Source: JBBRLA01 sp038231615
Lineage (GTDB): Bacteria; Myxococcota_A; Polyangia; Palsa-1104; JAEUJZ01
Reading direction: 5' to 3'
Length of the DNA: 7,166 bases
Assembly: GCA_038231615.1 (NCBI GenBank)
Contig: JBBRLA010000452.1
Span: 1 to 7,166, forward strand
Under the pieces are notes generated by a model. It saw only the letters and a list, made by a program, of their open reading frames with translations, was not told the origin of the DNA and searched no databases. Shown piece after piece: positions 1 to 6,850 of this stretch (its first letter is position 1; each line of letters begins with the position of its first letter). Position numbers and translations under genes: made by a program.

Positions 1-1
1 G

Positions 2-100
2 ACCGAGGGCGGTTTTACCAGAATCAACCGGGTTTTCGACGGAAAGCTGGAGGGCCTGCTAAAGGACTTCAACGAAGAGCTGTGGCGGGATGTGGGCTGA
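2..100 (+). CDS. hsdR: Type I restriction enzyme R subunit, C-terminal end only (partial)
   Basis: An open frame entering from the left edge (first full codon at base 2) ends at TGA 98-100 and encodes 32 residues. They contain GGFTRINRVFDGKLEGLL followed by an N-E-E-L-W tail. A Gly-Gly, Arg-x-Asn-x-x-Phe, amphipathic helix, Asn-Glu-x-Leu-Trp ending is typical, from my knowledge of the family, of HsdR subunits, the ATP-dependent translocase and endonuclease of type I systems. The motor and nuclease domains lie outside the window, so their integrity cannot be judged. The hsdM-hsdS pair downstream on the same strand supports the call. The last 32 nt overlap the end of the convergent ATPase gene. 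It could be another protein ending with a similar helix, but the context makes HsdR much the best reading. Confidence 0.72.
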   Translation, partial: TEGGFTRINRVFDGKLEGLLKDFNEELWRDVG

Positions 101-1124
101 GGGCGGCGGCGAAGGCGGGGTTTCCCCCGATCGCCCTTATCACCACCTCATCGTAGAGGCGGATGTTCTCCTCCTCGATGGCGTTGTGCCGTAGGGCGTT
201 GTAGTGCTCCGCGCTCTCGGCACTCACCTCGCCGGCCTGCTCGTTCAAGGCGAAGTAGCGAACCTCACCGGGCCTTTGCTGAAGTTCAAACTCTTTCAGC
301 ACGATGTCGCTGTGGGTCGCCAGGAAAAGTTGCACCCCCTGCCGGACCAGGACCAGAAGAAGGCCGACCAGCTCCCGGATCGCCAGCGGGTTGATGTTGG
401 CCTCCGGTTCGTCCCAGAACAGGATCGCGCTGCGATTCAAGGTGTCATTCTGGATCAGCCGCAGCAGCAGCCCGAACTTGCGGAACCCCTCCGCCACCAG
501 GGGGAACTCGATCCGCCCCTGCTCGCTCTCCAGATAGAATTGACCCTCGGCATCGGTGACACGGCCTTTGATCAGCGTCTCGATCTTGCTCAGCATCTCG
601 CGGCGGGCCGCACTGACGGCTCCCCGAGTCAAAGGAACGAAGGCGTGATCGAGAATGTCCCTGTACGTCTCGTCAAAAGGAATCTCCCGCCGCTGGTACA
701 GTTCGCGAAAGCCGCGGCTGTGCGCCAACATCTCCTTGACGGGAATGAAGACCGGGATGCCATCCGCGTCCGCGGGGGGCGTCCACCCATCGCGGAGTTC
801 CGAGAAGCTGTCCCGTCCCTGGTTGCTACTGAACTGAAACGACAGCTCCTTGCCATCGCGCGTGATGGACACATCGGCGGAGTGGCCCCCCCACTGGCGC
901 CGGACCAGACGGCCGAGGCGATCCTCGTCCGGGACGAAGACGCGGAGCAGCTTGTCGGCGAGAGGGCGCTGGAAGCGGTGCGCCTCGCAAATGGCATACA
1001 GGAGCTTGAGAATGTGCGTCTTCCCGGTGCCGCTGACGCCGATGAAGAGGTTGACCATGGGCGAGAAGGTCAGGTCCAGGGCGTGAAAGACGGTGAAGTT
1101 CTTGAGGCTGAGACGCTCTAACAT
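69..1124 (-). CDS. AAA/ABC-type ATPase (AAA_21-like), between hsdR and hsdM in reverse orientation
   Basis: A 351-aa ATP-binding protein of the SMC/RecF/OLD-like ABC ATPase superfamily. The N-terminus begins the usual beta strand (LERLSLKNFTVFHALDL). Walker A is GVSGTGKT at residues 29-36 with K35. The signature-like segment is AEGFRKFG at 211-218, Walker B is ILFWDEPE at 234-241 with catalytic E239, and the switch histidine is H271 in LATHSD. The middle (about 60-200) is the variable lid. There is no TOPRIM domain after the ATPase core, so it is not a full OLD nuclease; only about 80 residues follow H271. I chose the ATG at 1124 because GAGGAG sits 3 nt upstream and a promoter lies just behind it. 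An in-frame ATG at 1310 would add 62 unconserved-looking residues and run antisense into hsdM. The gene points against hsdR and hsdM and overlaps the hsdR 3' end by 32 nt. The role is unknown; accessory defence function is an inference from position. Confidence 0.88.
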   Translation of the reverse strand: MLERLSLKNFTVFHALDLTFSPMVNLFIGVSGTGKTHILKLLYAICEAHRFQRPLADKLLRVFVPDEDRLGRLVRRQWGGHSADVSITRDGKELSFQFSSNQGRDSFSELRDGWTPPADADGIPVFIPVKEMLAHSRGFRELYQRREIPFDETYRDILDHAFVPLTRGAVSAARREMLSKIETLIKGRVTDAEGQFYLESEQGRIEFPLVAEGFRKFGLLLRLIQNDTLNRSAILFWDEPEANINPLAIRELVGLLLVLVRQGVQLFLATHSDIVLKEFELQQRPGEVRYFALNEQAGEVSAESAEHYNALRHNAIEEENIRLYDEVVIRAIGGNPAFAAALSPHPATALR

Positions 1125-1138
1125 GATCTCCTCGCGTG

Positions 1139-1174
1139 GGCGAAGAGTATAGGGGGGCTGATCCGGGGATGCAA
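1139..1174 (-). promoter_or_regulatory. Sigma70-like promoter of the reverse-strand ATPase gene
   Basis: On the minus strand a -35-like TTGCAT (1174-1169) is followed after exactly 17 bases by TATACT (1151-1146), which matches the -10 consensus at 5 of 6 positions. The predicted start of transcription is near 1139, giving a leader of about 15 nt that contains the GAGGAG ribosome binding site (1133-1128) just before the ATG at 1124. The -35 is weak (3 of 6 matches). The gene therefore appears to be transcribed independently of the hsd genes. Confidence 0.6.
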
Positions 1175-1225
1175 CCGCCCAAGTCGTCGCTGCGCCGCCC
1201 CCCCTGGCGCTGGGGGCGCGGGCGG

Positions 1226-1239
1226 TGTAAACCAGCCCC
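1226..1239 (+). promoter_or_regulatory. Possible -10 element for a leaderless hsdM transcript
   Basis: TGTAAA (1226-1231, 4 of 6 matches to TATAAT) lies 8 nt before the GTG of hsdM. No purine-rich ribosome binding site is present between them, and no convincing -35 is visible. An in-frame TAA at 1228-1230 means translation cannot start further upstream. If this -10 is used, transcription would start about at the initiation codon. The short element and GC-rich background make this a weak call. Confidence 0.25.
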
Positions 1240-2688
1240 GTGAGCAAAACCCAGGAGATCGTCCAGAAGCTGTGGAACCTGTGCCACGTCCTGCGCGACG
1301 ACGGCATCACCTACCACGAGTACGTCACCGAGCTGACCTTCCTGCTCTTCCTCAAGATGTCCAAAGAGATGGCCACCGAGAAGGAGCTGCCCCCAGGCAA
1401 GCGCTGGGACGACCTGCGCGGCAAGAACGGCATTGTGCTGCTCGACTTCTACAAGCAGCAGCTTCTGGACCTGGGCAAGGCCGGCGCCCCGCGGGTGCAG
1501 GCCATCTTCGCCAACGCCACCACCACCCTGCGCCAGCCCAAGACCCTGGAGAAGCTGGTCACCGAGATCGACGGCCTGGAGTGGTACGACGCCCGCCGCG
1601 AGGGGCTGGGCGACCTGTACGAGGGCCTGCTGGAGAAGAACGCCAGCGAGAAGAAGTCCGGGGCCGGGCAGTACTTCACCCCACGGCCCCTCATCGAGTG
1701 CATGGTGCGCCTGGTCAAGCCGCGCCCCCTGGAGTGCATTCAGGACCCGGCGGCGGGCACCGGCGGCTTCCTCATCACCGCCGATCGCTACATCCGCGAC
1801 CACAACGACCTGTTCTCTCTGCGGCAATCGGTGAACGACTTCTACCACAGCGAGGCGTTCTGCGGCATGGAGCTGGTGCCCGATGCCCACCGCCTGCTGC
1901 TGATGAACGCCATGCTGCACGGCATCGAGGGCAAGCTGCTTCTGGGGGACACCCTGTCGCCGGACGGCAACCGCTTGCCGGCGGCGGACGTGATCCTGAC
2001 CAACCCGCCCTTCGGGACCAAAAAGGGCGGCGGGCTGCCCACTCGCACGGATTTTACCTACCCCAGCAGCAACAAGCAGCTGGTGTTTCTGCAACACATC
2101 TACCGGGCGCTGCGCCCCAGCACCAAGGAGCATGTCCGCCGGGCGGCGGTGGTGCTGCCGGACAACGTGCTCTTCGAGGACGGCGTGGGGGCCAAGGTGC
2201 GGGCGGACCTGATGGACAAGTGCAACCTGCACACCATCCTGCGGCTGCCGACGGGGATTTTCTATGCGCAAGGGGTGAAGACCAACGTGCTCTTCTTCAG
2301 CAAGGGGGTGGGGAGCAAGGACAAGGGGAATACGAAGGAGGTGTGGGTCTACGACATGCGCAGCAACATGCCGGCCTTCGGCAAGCGCACGCCGCTGACG
2401 CATGATCACTTCGTGGCCTTCGAGACCTGCTTCGGGGAGGACCCGGCGGGGACCTCGCCGCGGACGGACCAGGGGGAGACGGGGCGGTTCCGGTGTTTCT
2501 CGCGGGAGCAGATCGCGAAGCGGGGGGAGAACCTGGATATCTCGTGGCTGAAGGACGATTCGGTCACCCACAGCGATGACCTGCCGGAGCCGGAGGAGAT
2601 CGCTGCGGAGATCATGGAGAAGCTGCGGACGGCGATGGTGGAGATGGAGGGGTTGGTGGGGATTTTGGGGGAGGAGACTGCTTCGTGA
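1240..2688 (+). CDS. hsdM: Type I restriction-modification system methyltransferase subunit
   Basis: A 482-aa N6-adenine DNA methyltransferase, which uses S-adenosylmethionine and acts as HsdM2S. The N-terminal helical HsdM_N region covers about residues 5-130 (KLWNLCHVLRDDGITYHEYV). The motif X region is GQYFTPRPLIECMV (143-156). The SAM-binding motif I is DPAAGTGGFL (169-178) and the catalytic motif IV is NPPFG (255-259). A conserved LPDNVLFE stretch is at 306-313 and a helical C-terminal tail contacts HsdS in the family. All key residues are present and the length is near the usual 480-520, so it should be active. The start is GTG at 1240: an in-frame TAA lies four codons upstream and no ribosome binding site is visible, so leaderless initiation is possible. 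The stop overlaps the hsdS start in a GTGA arrangement, implying translational coupling. Codons are strongly GC-ending. Confidence 0.96.
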   Translation: MSKTQEIVQKLWNLCHVLRDDGITYHEYVTELTFLLFLKMSKEMATEKELPPGKRWDDLRGKNGIVLLDFYKQQLLDLGKAGAPRVQAIFANATTTLRQPKTLEKLVTEIDGLEWYDARREGLGDLYEGLLEKNASEKKSGAGQYFTPRPLIECMVRLVKPRPLECIQDPAAGTGGFLITADRYIRDHNDLFSLRQSVNDFYHSEAFCGMELVPDAHRLLLMNAMLHGIEGKLLLGDTLSPDGNRLPAADVILTNPPFGTKKGGGLPTRTDFTYPSSNKQLVFLQHIYRALRPSTKEHVRRAAVVLPDNVLFEDGVGAKVRADLMDKCNLHTILRLPTGIFYAQGVKTNVLFFSKGVGSKDKGNTKEVWVYDMRSNMPAFGKRTPLTHDHFVAFETCFGEDPAGTSPRTDQGETGRFRCFSREQIAKRGENLDISWLKDDSVTHSDDLPEPEEIAAEIMEKLRTAMVEMEGLVGILGEETAS

Positions 2689-4802
2689 TCGAGGATCAGA
2701 AGTTGCCTAGCGGATGGCTGAATGTCCGCCTTGGCGATATCGCCGAGGTCCGGCTTGGACGCCAGCGCTCGCCGGACAAAGCCACAGGCGCGCACATGAG
2801 ACCCTACCTACGCGCTGCCAACGTCACCTGGCATGGCATCGATTTGTCTGATGTGAAACAAATGAATTTCGATCCATCGGAGGTAACCATTTACAGGTTG
2901 TTACCCGGCGATATATTACTCGGTGAGGCGTCTGGTAGTGCCAGTGAGGTTGGCAAGCCTGCTGTTTGGGAAGGGCAGATTGAAGATTGTTGCTTTCAGA
3001 ATACCCTTATTCGGGTACGTACAGAAAAGGCTCTGAGCCCTTGGTTCTTACTACATTTCACATGGAACGCACGCTCTGGGGCATTTGCAGAGGCGTCCAA
3101 AGGTATTGGCATTCACCACCTTGGAAGGGAAGCTCTCTTCAATTGGAGAATTTATCTTCCACCGCAAGGTGAACAGCGACGTATTGTAGACAAGGTTCAT
3201 GCGCTACAAGTCCGCAGCCGCAAAGCCCGCGAAGCCCTGGATGCCATCCCGGCCCTTTTGGAGAACTTCCGCCAGTCCGTCCTTGCAGCAGCCTTCCGCG
3301 GCGACCTGACCGCCGACTGGCGAGCCAAAAATCAGGATATCGAACCAGCGTCCAAGCTTCTCGATCAAATACGAGAAGGGCGACGTAGAAAATGGGAACA
3401 GACTCAACTGGCCAAAATGACGGCCAAAGAAACCCAGCCAAAGATTGACTCATGGAAAGGTCGCTACGAACCTGCATCGCGTATTGATGCAATCGGATTG
3501 CCACCGCTTCCAAAAAGTTGGCAATGGGCTAGTGCTGAAGAGTGCGCATGGGAAATCACCGTAGGGTACGTTGGCCCGATGCAAACGAGTTATGCCCCGA
3601 AGGGCATTCCGTTCCTTCGTTCTCAAAATGTGCGCAAGAATCGTTTTGATCCCGATGGCCTGAAGTACATTTCTCCAGCGTTTCACACGCAACTTTCTAA
3701 GTCACGGCTGTTTCCGGGCGACTTGGTAATTGTCCGGTCGGGCGCCCCGGGCACAGCTTGTTATATCCCCGATCACCTTCAAGATGCCAATTGCTCTGAT
3801 TTAGTGATTACAAGATTTGTCGATTTGATTAATCCAGAATTAATCTCATTTTATATTAATTCTACGTTCGTCAAGAACATGATCAAAGACGAGCAGGTGG
3901 GCGTTGCGCAGCAGCATTTCAATATCGGCTCGATGAGAAAACTAGCACTCCCCGTGATTCCACTGACGGAGCAGACCGAGATTAATAGGCTGATCCGTAC
4001 CATGAACAAATTTGTGGATCAACTAGAAGAGAATATGCATGCGTTGCTCGAAAGGCTTCCACATCTTGATGAGAGAATCTTAGAAAAAACATTCCGTGGC
4101 AACCTCGTCCCTCAAGACCCTAGCGACGAACCAGCCACAGCCCTATTGGCGCGAATCCGTGCAGAGAGTATCGCCTCAGATGGCCAATCCAGACCGCGAC
4201 GCGAACCCCGCCCCCAGCAGACAACCAACAACAGGGCCTCTTCATCGGACAACACCCCTGGCGATGACGGCATCCCTATCCCTGTCGACTCCACTCCTGA
4301 CCTGCCTGTCGCCACCGCCGAACTCGGCCCAACCAAGCCCCCCACCGACCGCTGCCCCATCGAAGACTACACCACCGACGAAATGATGTCCCACTTCCGC
4401 GCCGCCAGCCGGGGCGGGGACACCACCGAAGACGACCTCCTGCGCAGCGTCCTTCTCCGCCTGGGCTACGAGCGCCTCGGCCCCAAGGTCACCCCCATCC
4501 TCAAGGGCCACCTGAAGGCCGCCGTGGGCCGCGGCATCATCGAACGCGAGGGCTTCTTCCTCCGCTGCGCCACCCCCACCATCAAGCACTACGACGCCGC
4601 CTTCCTGATGAAGTCCCTGACCTCCGTCATGCGCAAGGACCACGCCCACGAGCGCGACGAGGTCATCCAGGCCCTCACCGCCCATCTCGGCTACAGCGCC
4701 GTCAGCGATGCCATGCGCGAGACCATGAAGACCCTGTTCAACTCCGCCATCCGCCAGGGCCTCCTCGCCCGCGACGGCAAGCTCATCTCCCGAACGGCAT
4801 AA
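2685..4802 (+). CDS. hsdS: Type I restriction system specificity subunit with a long C-terminal extension
   Basis: A 705-aa DNA-recognition subunit that sets the bipartite target for both methylation and cleavage. Target-recognition domain 1 spans about residues 1-160. Spacer helix 1 follows (PPQGEQRRIVDKV at 159-171, then LLENFRQSVLAAAFRGDLT at 191-209). Domain 2 is about 272-425. Spacer helix 2 is at 427-494, with EKTFRGNLVPQDPSDEPA echoing the first spacer. A normal HsdS would end near 495. Here a Pro/Ser/Thr-rich linker (about 496-560) leads to two related modules, 584-628 and 659-703, that resemble winged helices of the DUF3320 kind (my judgement). The start is GTG at 2685, overlapping hsdM by 4 nt, with GGGGGAGGAG ending 8 nt upstream. 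Roughly 2820-4100 is visibly richer in A/T and rare-type codons than hsdM or the C-terminal extension, consistent with recognition domains acquired by recombination. Confidence 0.95.
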   Translation: MIEDQKLPSGWLNVRLGDIAEVRLGRQRSPDKATGAHMRPYLRAANVTWHGIDLSDVKQMNFDPSEVTIYRLLPGDILLGEASGSASEVGKPAVWEGQIEDCCFQNTLIRVRTEKALSPWFLLHFTWNARSGAFAEASKGIGIHHLGREALFNWRIYLPPQGEQRRIVDKVHALQVRSRKAREALDAIPALLENFRQSVLAAAFRGDLTADWRAKNQDIEPASKLLDQIREGRRRKWEQTQLAKMTAKETQPKIDSWKGRYEPASRIDAIGLPPLPKSWQWASAEECAWEITVGYVGPMQTSYAPKGIPFLRSQNVRKNRFDPDGLKYISPAFHTQLSKSRLFPGDLVIVRSGAPGTACYIPDHLQDANCSDLVITRFVDLINPELISFYINSTFVKNMIKDEQVGVAQQHFNIGSMRKLALPVIPLTEQTEINRLIRTMNKFVDQLEENMHALLERLPHLDERILEKTFRGNLVPQDPSDEPATALLARIRAESIASDGQSRPRREPRPQQTTNNRASSSDNTPGDDGIPIPVDSTPDLPVATAELGPTKPPTDRCPIEDYTTDEMMSHFRAASRGGDTTEDDLLRSVLLRLGYERLGPKVTPILKGHLKAAVGRGIIEREGFFLRCATPTIKHYDAAFLMKSLTSVMRKDHAHERDEVIQALTAHLGYSAVSDAMRETMKTLFNSAIRQGLLARDGKLISRTA
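4434..4793 (+). repeat. Protein-level tandem modules in the HsdS C-terminal extension
   Basis: Two modules of about 45 residues align without gaps over their first 40 positions: residues 584-628 (bases 4434-4568) and 659-703 (bases 4659-4793). Shared residues are Leu-Gly-Tyr (593-595 and 668-670), Lys 607/682, Ala 613/688, Gly 617/692, Arg 621/696 and Gly 623/698. The pattern is helix, LGY turn, amphipathic helix, then R-x-G with a basic/hydrophobic hairpin, which suggests winged-helix folds. The similarity is not evident at DNA level, so the duplication is old. About 30 residues separate the modules. Confidence 0.6.
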
Positions 4803-4806
4803 GGCC

Positions 4807-5125
4807 CTACGGCGACTTGCGAATCTGTCGCTTGCCGATGCTGTAAGCCAGCCAGCAGGGCGATACGTCGAGTACCTCCGCCAGACATTCGACCGTATCG
4901 GCAGCGGGGATGTGATGGCCCTTCTCGATGTCGTCAATCGTGGCGTGGCTCAAGCCGGCCTTCTTGGCCAACGCGCGCAGGGACAACTCCTCTCCATTCG
5001 CTCGAGTCGCTTCCTCGGAGTCCTCCGGCGAGCGCCTGCCACTTCTCCTTTACGCTGCCCGGTGGCGCCTTGTTCAACCAGCCGGTGATGTGGATAAAGC
5101 GCCCCTTGTCGGTGCCCTGCGGCAT
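4807..5125 (-). pseudogene. XRE/Cro-type helix-turn-helix regulator, split by a +1 frameshift
   Basis: Reading the minus strand from about 5010 to the TAG at 4809-4807 gives a clear HTH protein: ELSLRALAKKAGLSHATIDD, then an Ile-Glu-Lys-Gly turn, then DTVECLAEVLDVSPCWLAYS. This is the five-helix XRE pattern with the recognition helix around SHATIDDIE. No usable start exists in that frame; a TAA lies at about 5052-5050. A second frame starting at ATG 5125 reads MPQGTDKGRFIHITGWLNK and then a KEKWQALAGGL helix, which looks like the missing N-terminus. The two frames differ by one extra base, probably between about 5040 and 5010. The 319-nt span minus one base gives a 105-aa protein, normal for small XRE regulators. 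It may be a real inactivating mutation or a sequencing error. It ends 4 nt from the hsdS stop and diverges from the ATPase at 5258, which it might once have controlled. Confidence 0.65.
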
Positions 5126-5179
5126 GACCGGGCTCTCTCGCGCCGATCAGGTTCCATTGCTCGATGACGGCCGCAGCGG

Positions 5180-5189
5180 GTTCCTGAAC
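5180..5189. promoter_or_regulatory. Short dyad, possible operator in the divergent regulator/ATPase gap
   Basis: GTTCCTGAAC is a perfect inverted repeat with 4-bp arms around a 2-bp centre. It is followed at once by two runs of six A (5190-5195 and 5197-5202). It lies between the divergent starts of the XRE-like gene (5125) and the ATPase (5258), where a dimeric XRE regulator could bind. The arms are short enough to occur by chance, so this is a position-based suggestion only. Confidence 0.22.
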
Positions 5190-5219
5190 AAAAAACAAAA
5201 AACAAGGCCCGTTTTCAGG

Positions 5220-5250
5220 TTGCCGACCGCGACTCCGTTTTTGGTAGACT
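5220..5250 (+). promoter_or_regulatory. Promoter of the second ATPase gene, extended -10, near-leaderless
   Basis: TGG-TAGACT (5242-5250) has the TGN extension and 4 of 6 matches to the -10 consensus. A weak -35-like TTGCCG (5220-5225) sits 19 bases upstream, longer than ideal. Only seven bases separate the -10 from the ATG at 5258, so transcription would begin at about the start codon. There is no Shine-Dalgarno sequence in those bases. The A-tracts at 5190-5202 could act as an upstream activating element. Confidence 0.45.
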
Positions 5251-5257
5251 CCATCCC

Positions 5258-6478
5258 ATGACGATTCTGTCTCGGCTCAAGATCCTCCGCTACCGGAATG
5301 TCACCCCCTGCGAGCTGAGCTTCCATTCGCGTTGGAACGTCCTTCTCGGCGAGAACGGCAGCGGCAAGACGACGCTGCTCAAGCTGCTCGCCAGCCTCTA
5401 CCGGGACGACGTGCGTGCCATCGCCCCTGACGAGGAATTCGATCTGGAAGTCGAATTCCAGGGCGAGGGCTGGCGGGCCGTCACCCACCTGCAAAACACA
5501 CTGCGCGAGATCAGCGGTCCCCATGGCCCACGCCGCGATCGCGGCAGGCGTTCTCTGGGGGTGGACATCGAATTGCAAGCGGCACAAGGGAAGGTGCGCT
5601 ACCGCAACGACCCGGACACCATGCAGTGGAGCATTGCGGTAGGAGGTGCACCTCCCAGGCCCGTGCTCGGCCTGGTCGGCGAACCGGATCCACAGTTCCG
5701 CTTCGCGGTCCCCTCCCTGATCAGGGACGCCGCGCGTGCACTCAACGCCAAGGCCATCGATGCGGAACTGCAGACTGGCTACCCGGTTCGCTTCGATGAA
5801 TCCACGGAATTCCTGGGGCTCCTGGCCCAACTGGAGTTCCAGGTGACCTTTAGAGACGGAATGATCGTCGCATCTGGTTTCGATGGGCCGGTCGGCCCAC
5901 TGTCCTTGGAGTCGGGCATCCTGTTTGATTCCCAGCAGGGCGTGGATCGTCTCTACCTGTCCGCTGGCGGTGACCAGACCGCCTTTTTGCAAGAATTCTG
6001 CCTCTTGACCGGCATTCGAGAGGCAACGTTCCACGGGGAGCGAAAAGTGCGGCACAGCGCCGCGGAATCGTCTCTCGGCGATCTTGTCACCGATGTCTAC
6101 TCCGGCTTCCGCTTCTCCTTCACCCGCCGCGACGGATCCATCTTCCCTCAGGAGCACCTGAGTTATGGCCAGAAGCGCCTGCTCGGCTTCCTCTGCTACC
6201 TAGACGCCGTCCCGCAGGCGGTCATCGCGGACGAGCTGGTCAACGGCCTCCATTATCGCTGGATCAAGCGCTGCGTGGAGCTGATGGGTACCCGTCAGGC
6301 GTTTCTGACCAGTCAAAACCCCCTGCTCCTTGACTGCCTGTGGTTCGAGAGCCAGGAGCAGGTGCGCAAGAGCTTCCTGCTCTGCAGCAGCGAGGAGCAG
6401 GTCGCCGGCAAGAACGCGCTCACGTGGCGCTTCCTGACCGACAACGAGGCCGAGGCGTTTTACCGGGCCTACAAATGA
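5258..6478 (+). CDS. ABC-type AAA ATPase, apparently without a partner
   Basis: A 406-aa RecF/SMC-like ATP-binding protein. Walker A is GENGSGKTT at residues 31-39 (K37). The signature motif LSYGQKR is at 301-307 and Walker B is AVIADE at 321-326 (D325, E326). After Walker B, where most relatives have a switch histidine, this one has LTSQNP with Q353. The C-terminus ends in a small helical region around EAEAFYRAY (397-405). The 45-300 region is the variable lid, rich in beta strands and acidic residues. No coiled coil, TOPRIM, nuclease or membrane segment is seen. The start is ATG 5258; the preceding bases lack a ribosome binding site but fit a leaderless promoter. The gene diverges from a broken XRE-like regulator and is followed within 30 bp by transposase debris, so a downstream partner could have been lost. 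I recognise the general family as defence-island-type ATPases but not a named system. Confidence 0.88.
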   Translation: MTILSRLKILRYRNVTPCELSFHSRWNVLLGENGSGKTTLLKLLASLYRDDVRAIAPDEEFDLEVEFQGEGWRAVTHLQNTLREISGPHGPRRDRGRRSLGVDIELQAAQGKVRYRNDPDTMQWSIAVGGAPPRPVLGLVGEPDPQFRFAVPSLIRDAARALNAKAIDAELQTGYPVRFDESTEFLGLLAQLEFQVTFRDGMIVASGFDGPVGPLSLESGILFDSQQGVDRLYLSAGGDQTAFLQEFCLLTGIREATFHGERKVRHSAAESSLGDLVTDVYSGFRFSFTRRDGSIFPQEHLSYGQKRLLGFLCYLDAVPQAVIADELVNGLHYRWIKRCVELMGTRQAFLTSQNPLLLDCLWFESQEQVRKSFLLCSSEEQVAGKNALTWRFLTDNEAEAFYRAYK

Positions 6479-6503
6479 ATATGTCTATGTAGGTCAATGA
6501 AGG

Positions 6504-6850
6504 CTAGACGTAAGCCACGTTGGGCGATTCCGTCGGTGGACTCCCCCGCGTCCCATTGGCCTTCCTCTCCAGAGTCGCCTTGATCGCTGCCAGGGCATGG
6601 GGATCAAAGACACAGGATAGGAACCTCTTGCGCCCGCCACACGCGCAGGCCAGCACGTCCACCGCCCACATGATCTTCATCAGCTCAGCCCAGGTCAGCC
6701 GGCCCGCGGATCGTGCATGACGGGGACCCGCTTCTTGCCGGCTTCCTTCTCCGCCAGCGCGTCCCCGGGTCGCTCGGCCTGGGTCACCACGATGCCGCGG
6801 TCCTTGGCGTGGGGCCCCAGCACGCCGTGGTAATGCACGAGGTGGACCCG
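6504..6850 (-). pseudogene. IS91-like transposase, C-terminal remnant with a frameshift
   Basis: Minus-strand coding traces in two frames join into one C-terminal transposase segment. From 6850 the frame reads RVHLVHYHGVLGPHAKDRG and stops at 6695 just after HDPRAG. The adjoining frame continues from 6701 as RLTWAELMK, then DVLACACGGRKRFLSCVFDP, and ends at 6504. The VHYHGVL block and the DVLxC-CGGR zinc-binding tail are hallmarks of IS91/IS801-type (Y2 HUH) transposases. A single-base frameshift near 6700 separates the halves. The catalytic tyrosine region is not present, because homology stops at about 6850 where plus-strand transposase sequence begins. It begins about 25 bp beyond the stop of the ATPase gene. 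Confidence 0.72.

Noticed and set aside
204..1121. A 305-residue plus-strand frame opposite the first ATPase
   Set aside because: Its composition is typical of an antisense frame and it lies opposite conserved Walker motifs.
1125..1310. An N-terminal extension of the first ATPase to ATG 1310
   Set aside because: It would contain the gene's own promoter and ribosome binding site and overlap hsdM; the ATPase fold starts right at the ATG at 1124.
826..2571. A 581-residue open frame on the minus strand across hsdM
   Set aside because: It is a long antisense shadow produced by high GC; it lies opposite intact HsdM motifs and has low-complexity Leu/Val/Gln/Gly composition with no domain.
5189..5204. 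A-runs as a possible terminator or slippage site
   Set aside because: No GC-rich stem precedes or follows them; upstream-element function in a divergent promoter region is the simpler reading.
5147..6157. A 336-residue minus-strand frame across the second ATPase
   Set aside because: Antisense shadow of a gene with intact ATPase motifs; no recognisable domain or ribosome binding site.
69..6478. A two-gene OLD/TOPRIM type system (such as Gabija or PARIS) built on either ATPase
   Set aside because: Neither protein has a TOPRIM domain and no helicase or TOPRIM partner gene is present in the window.
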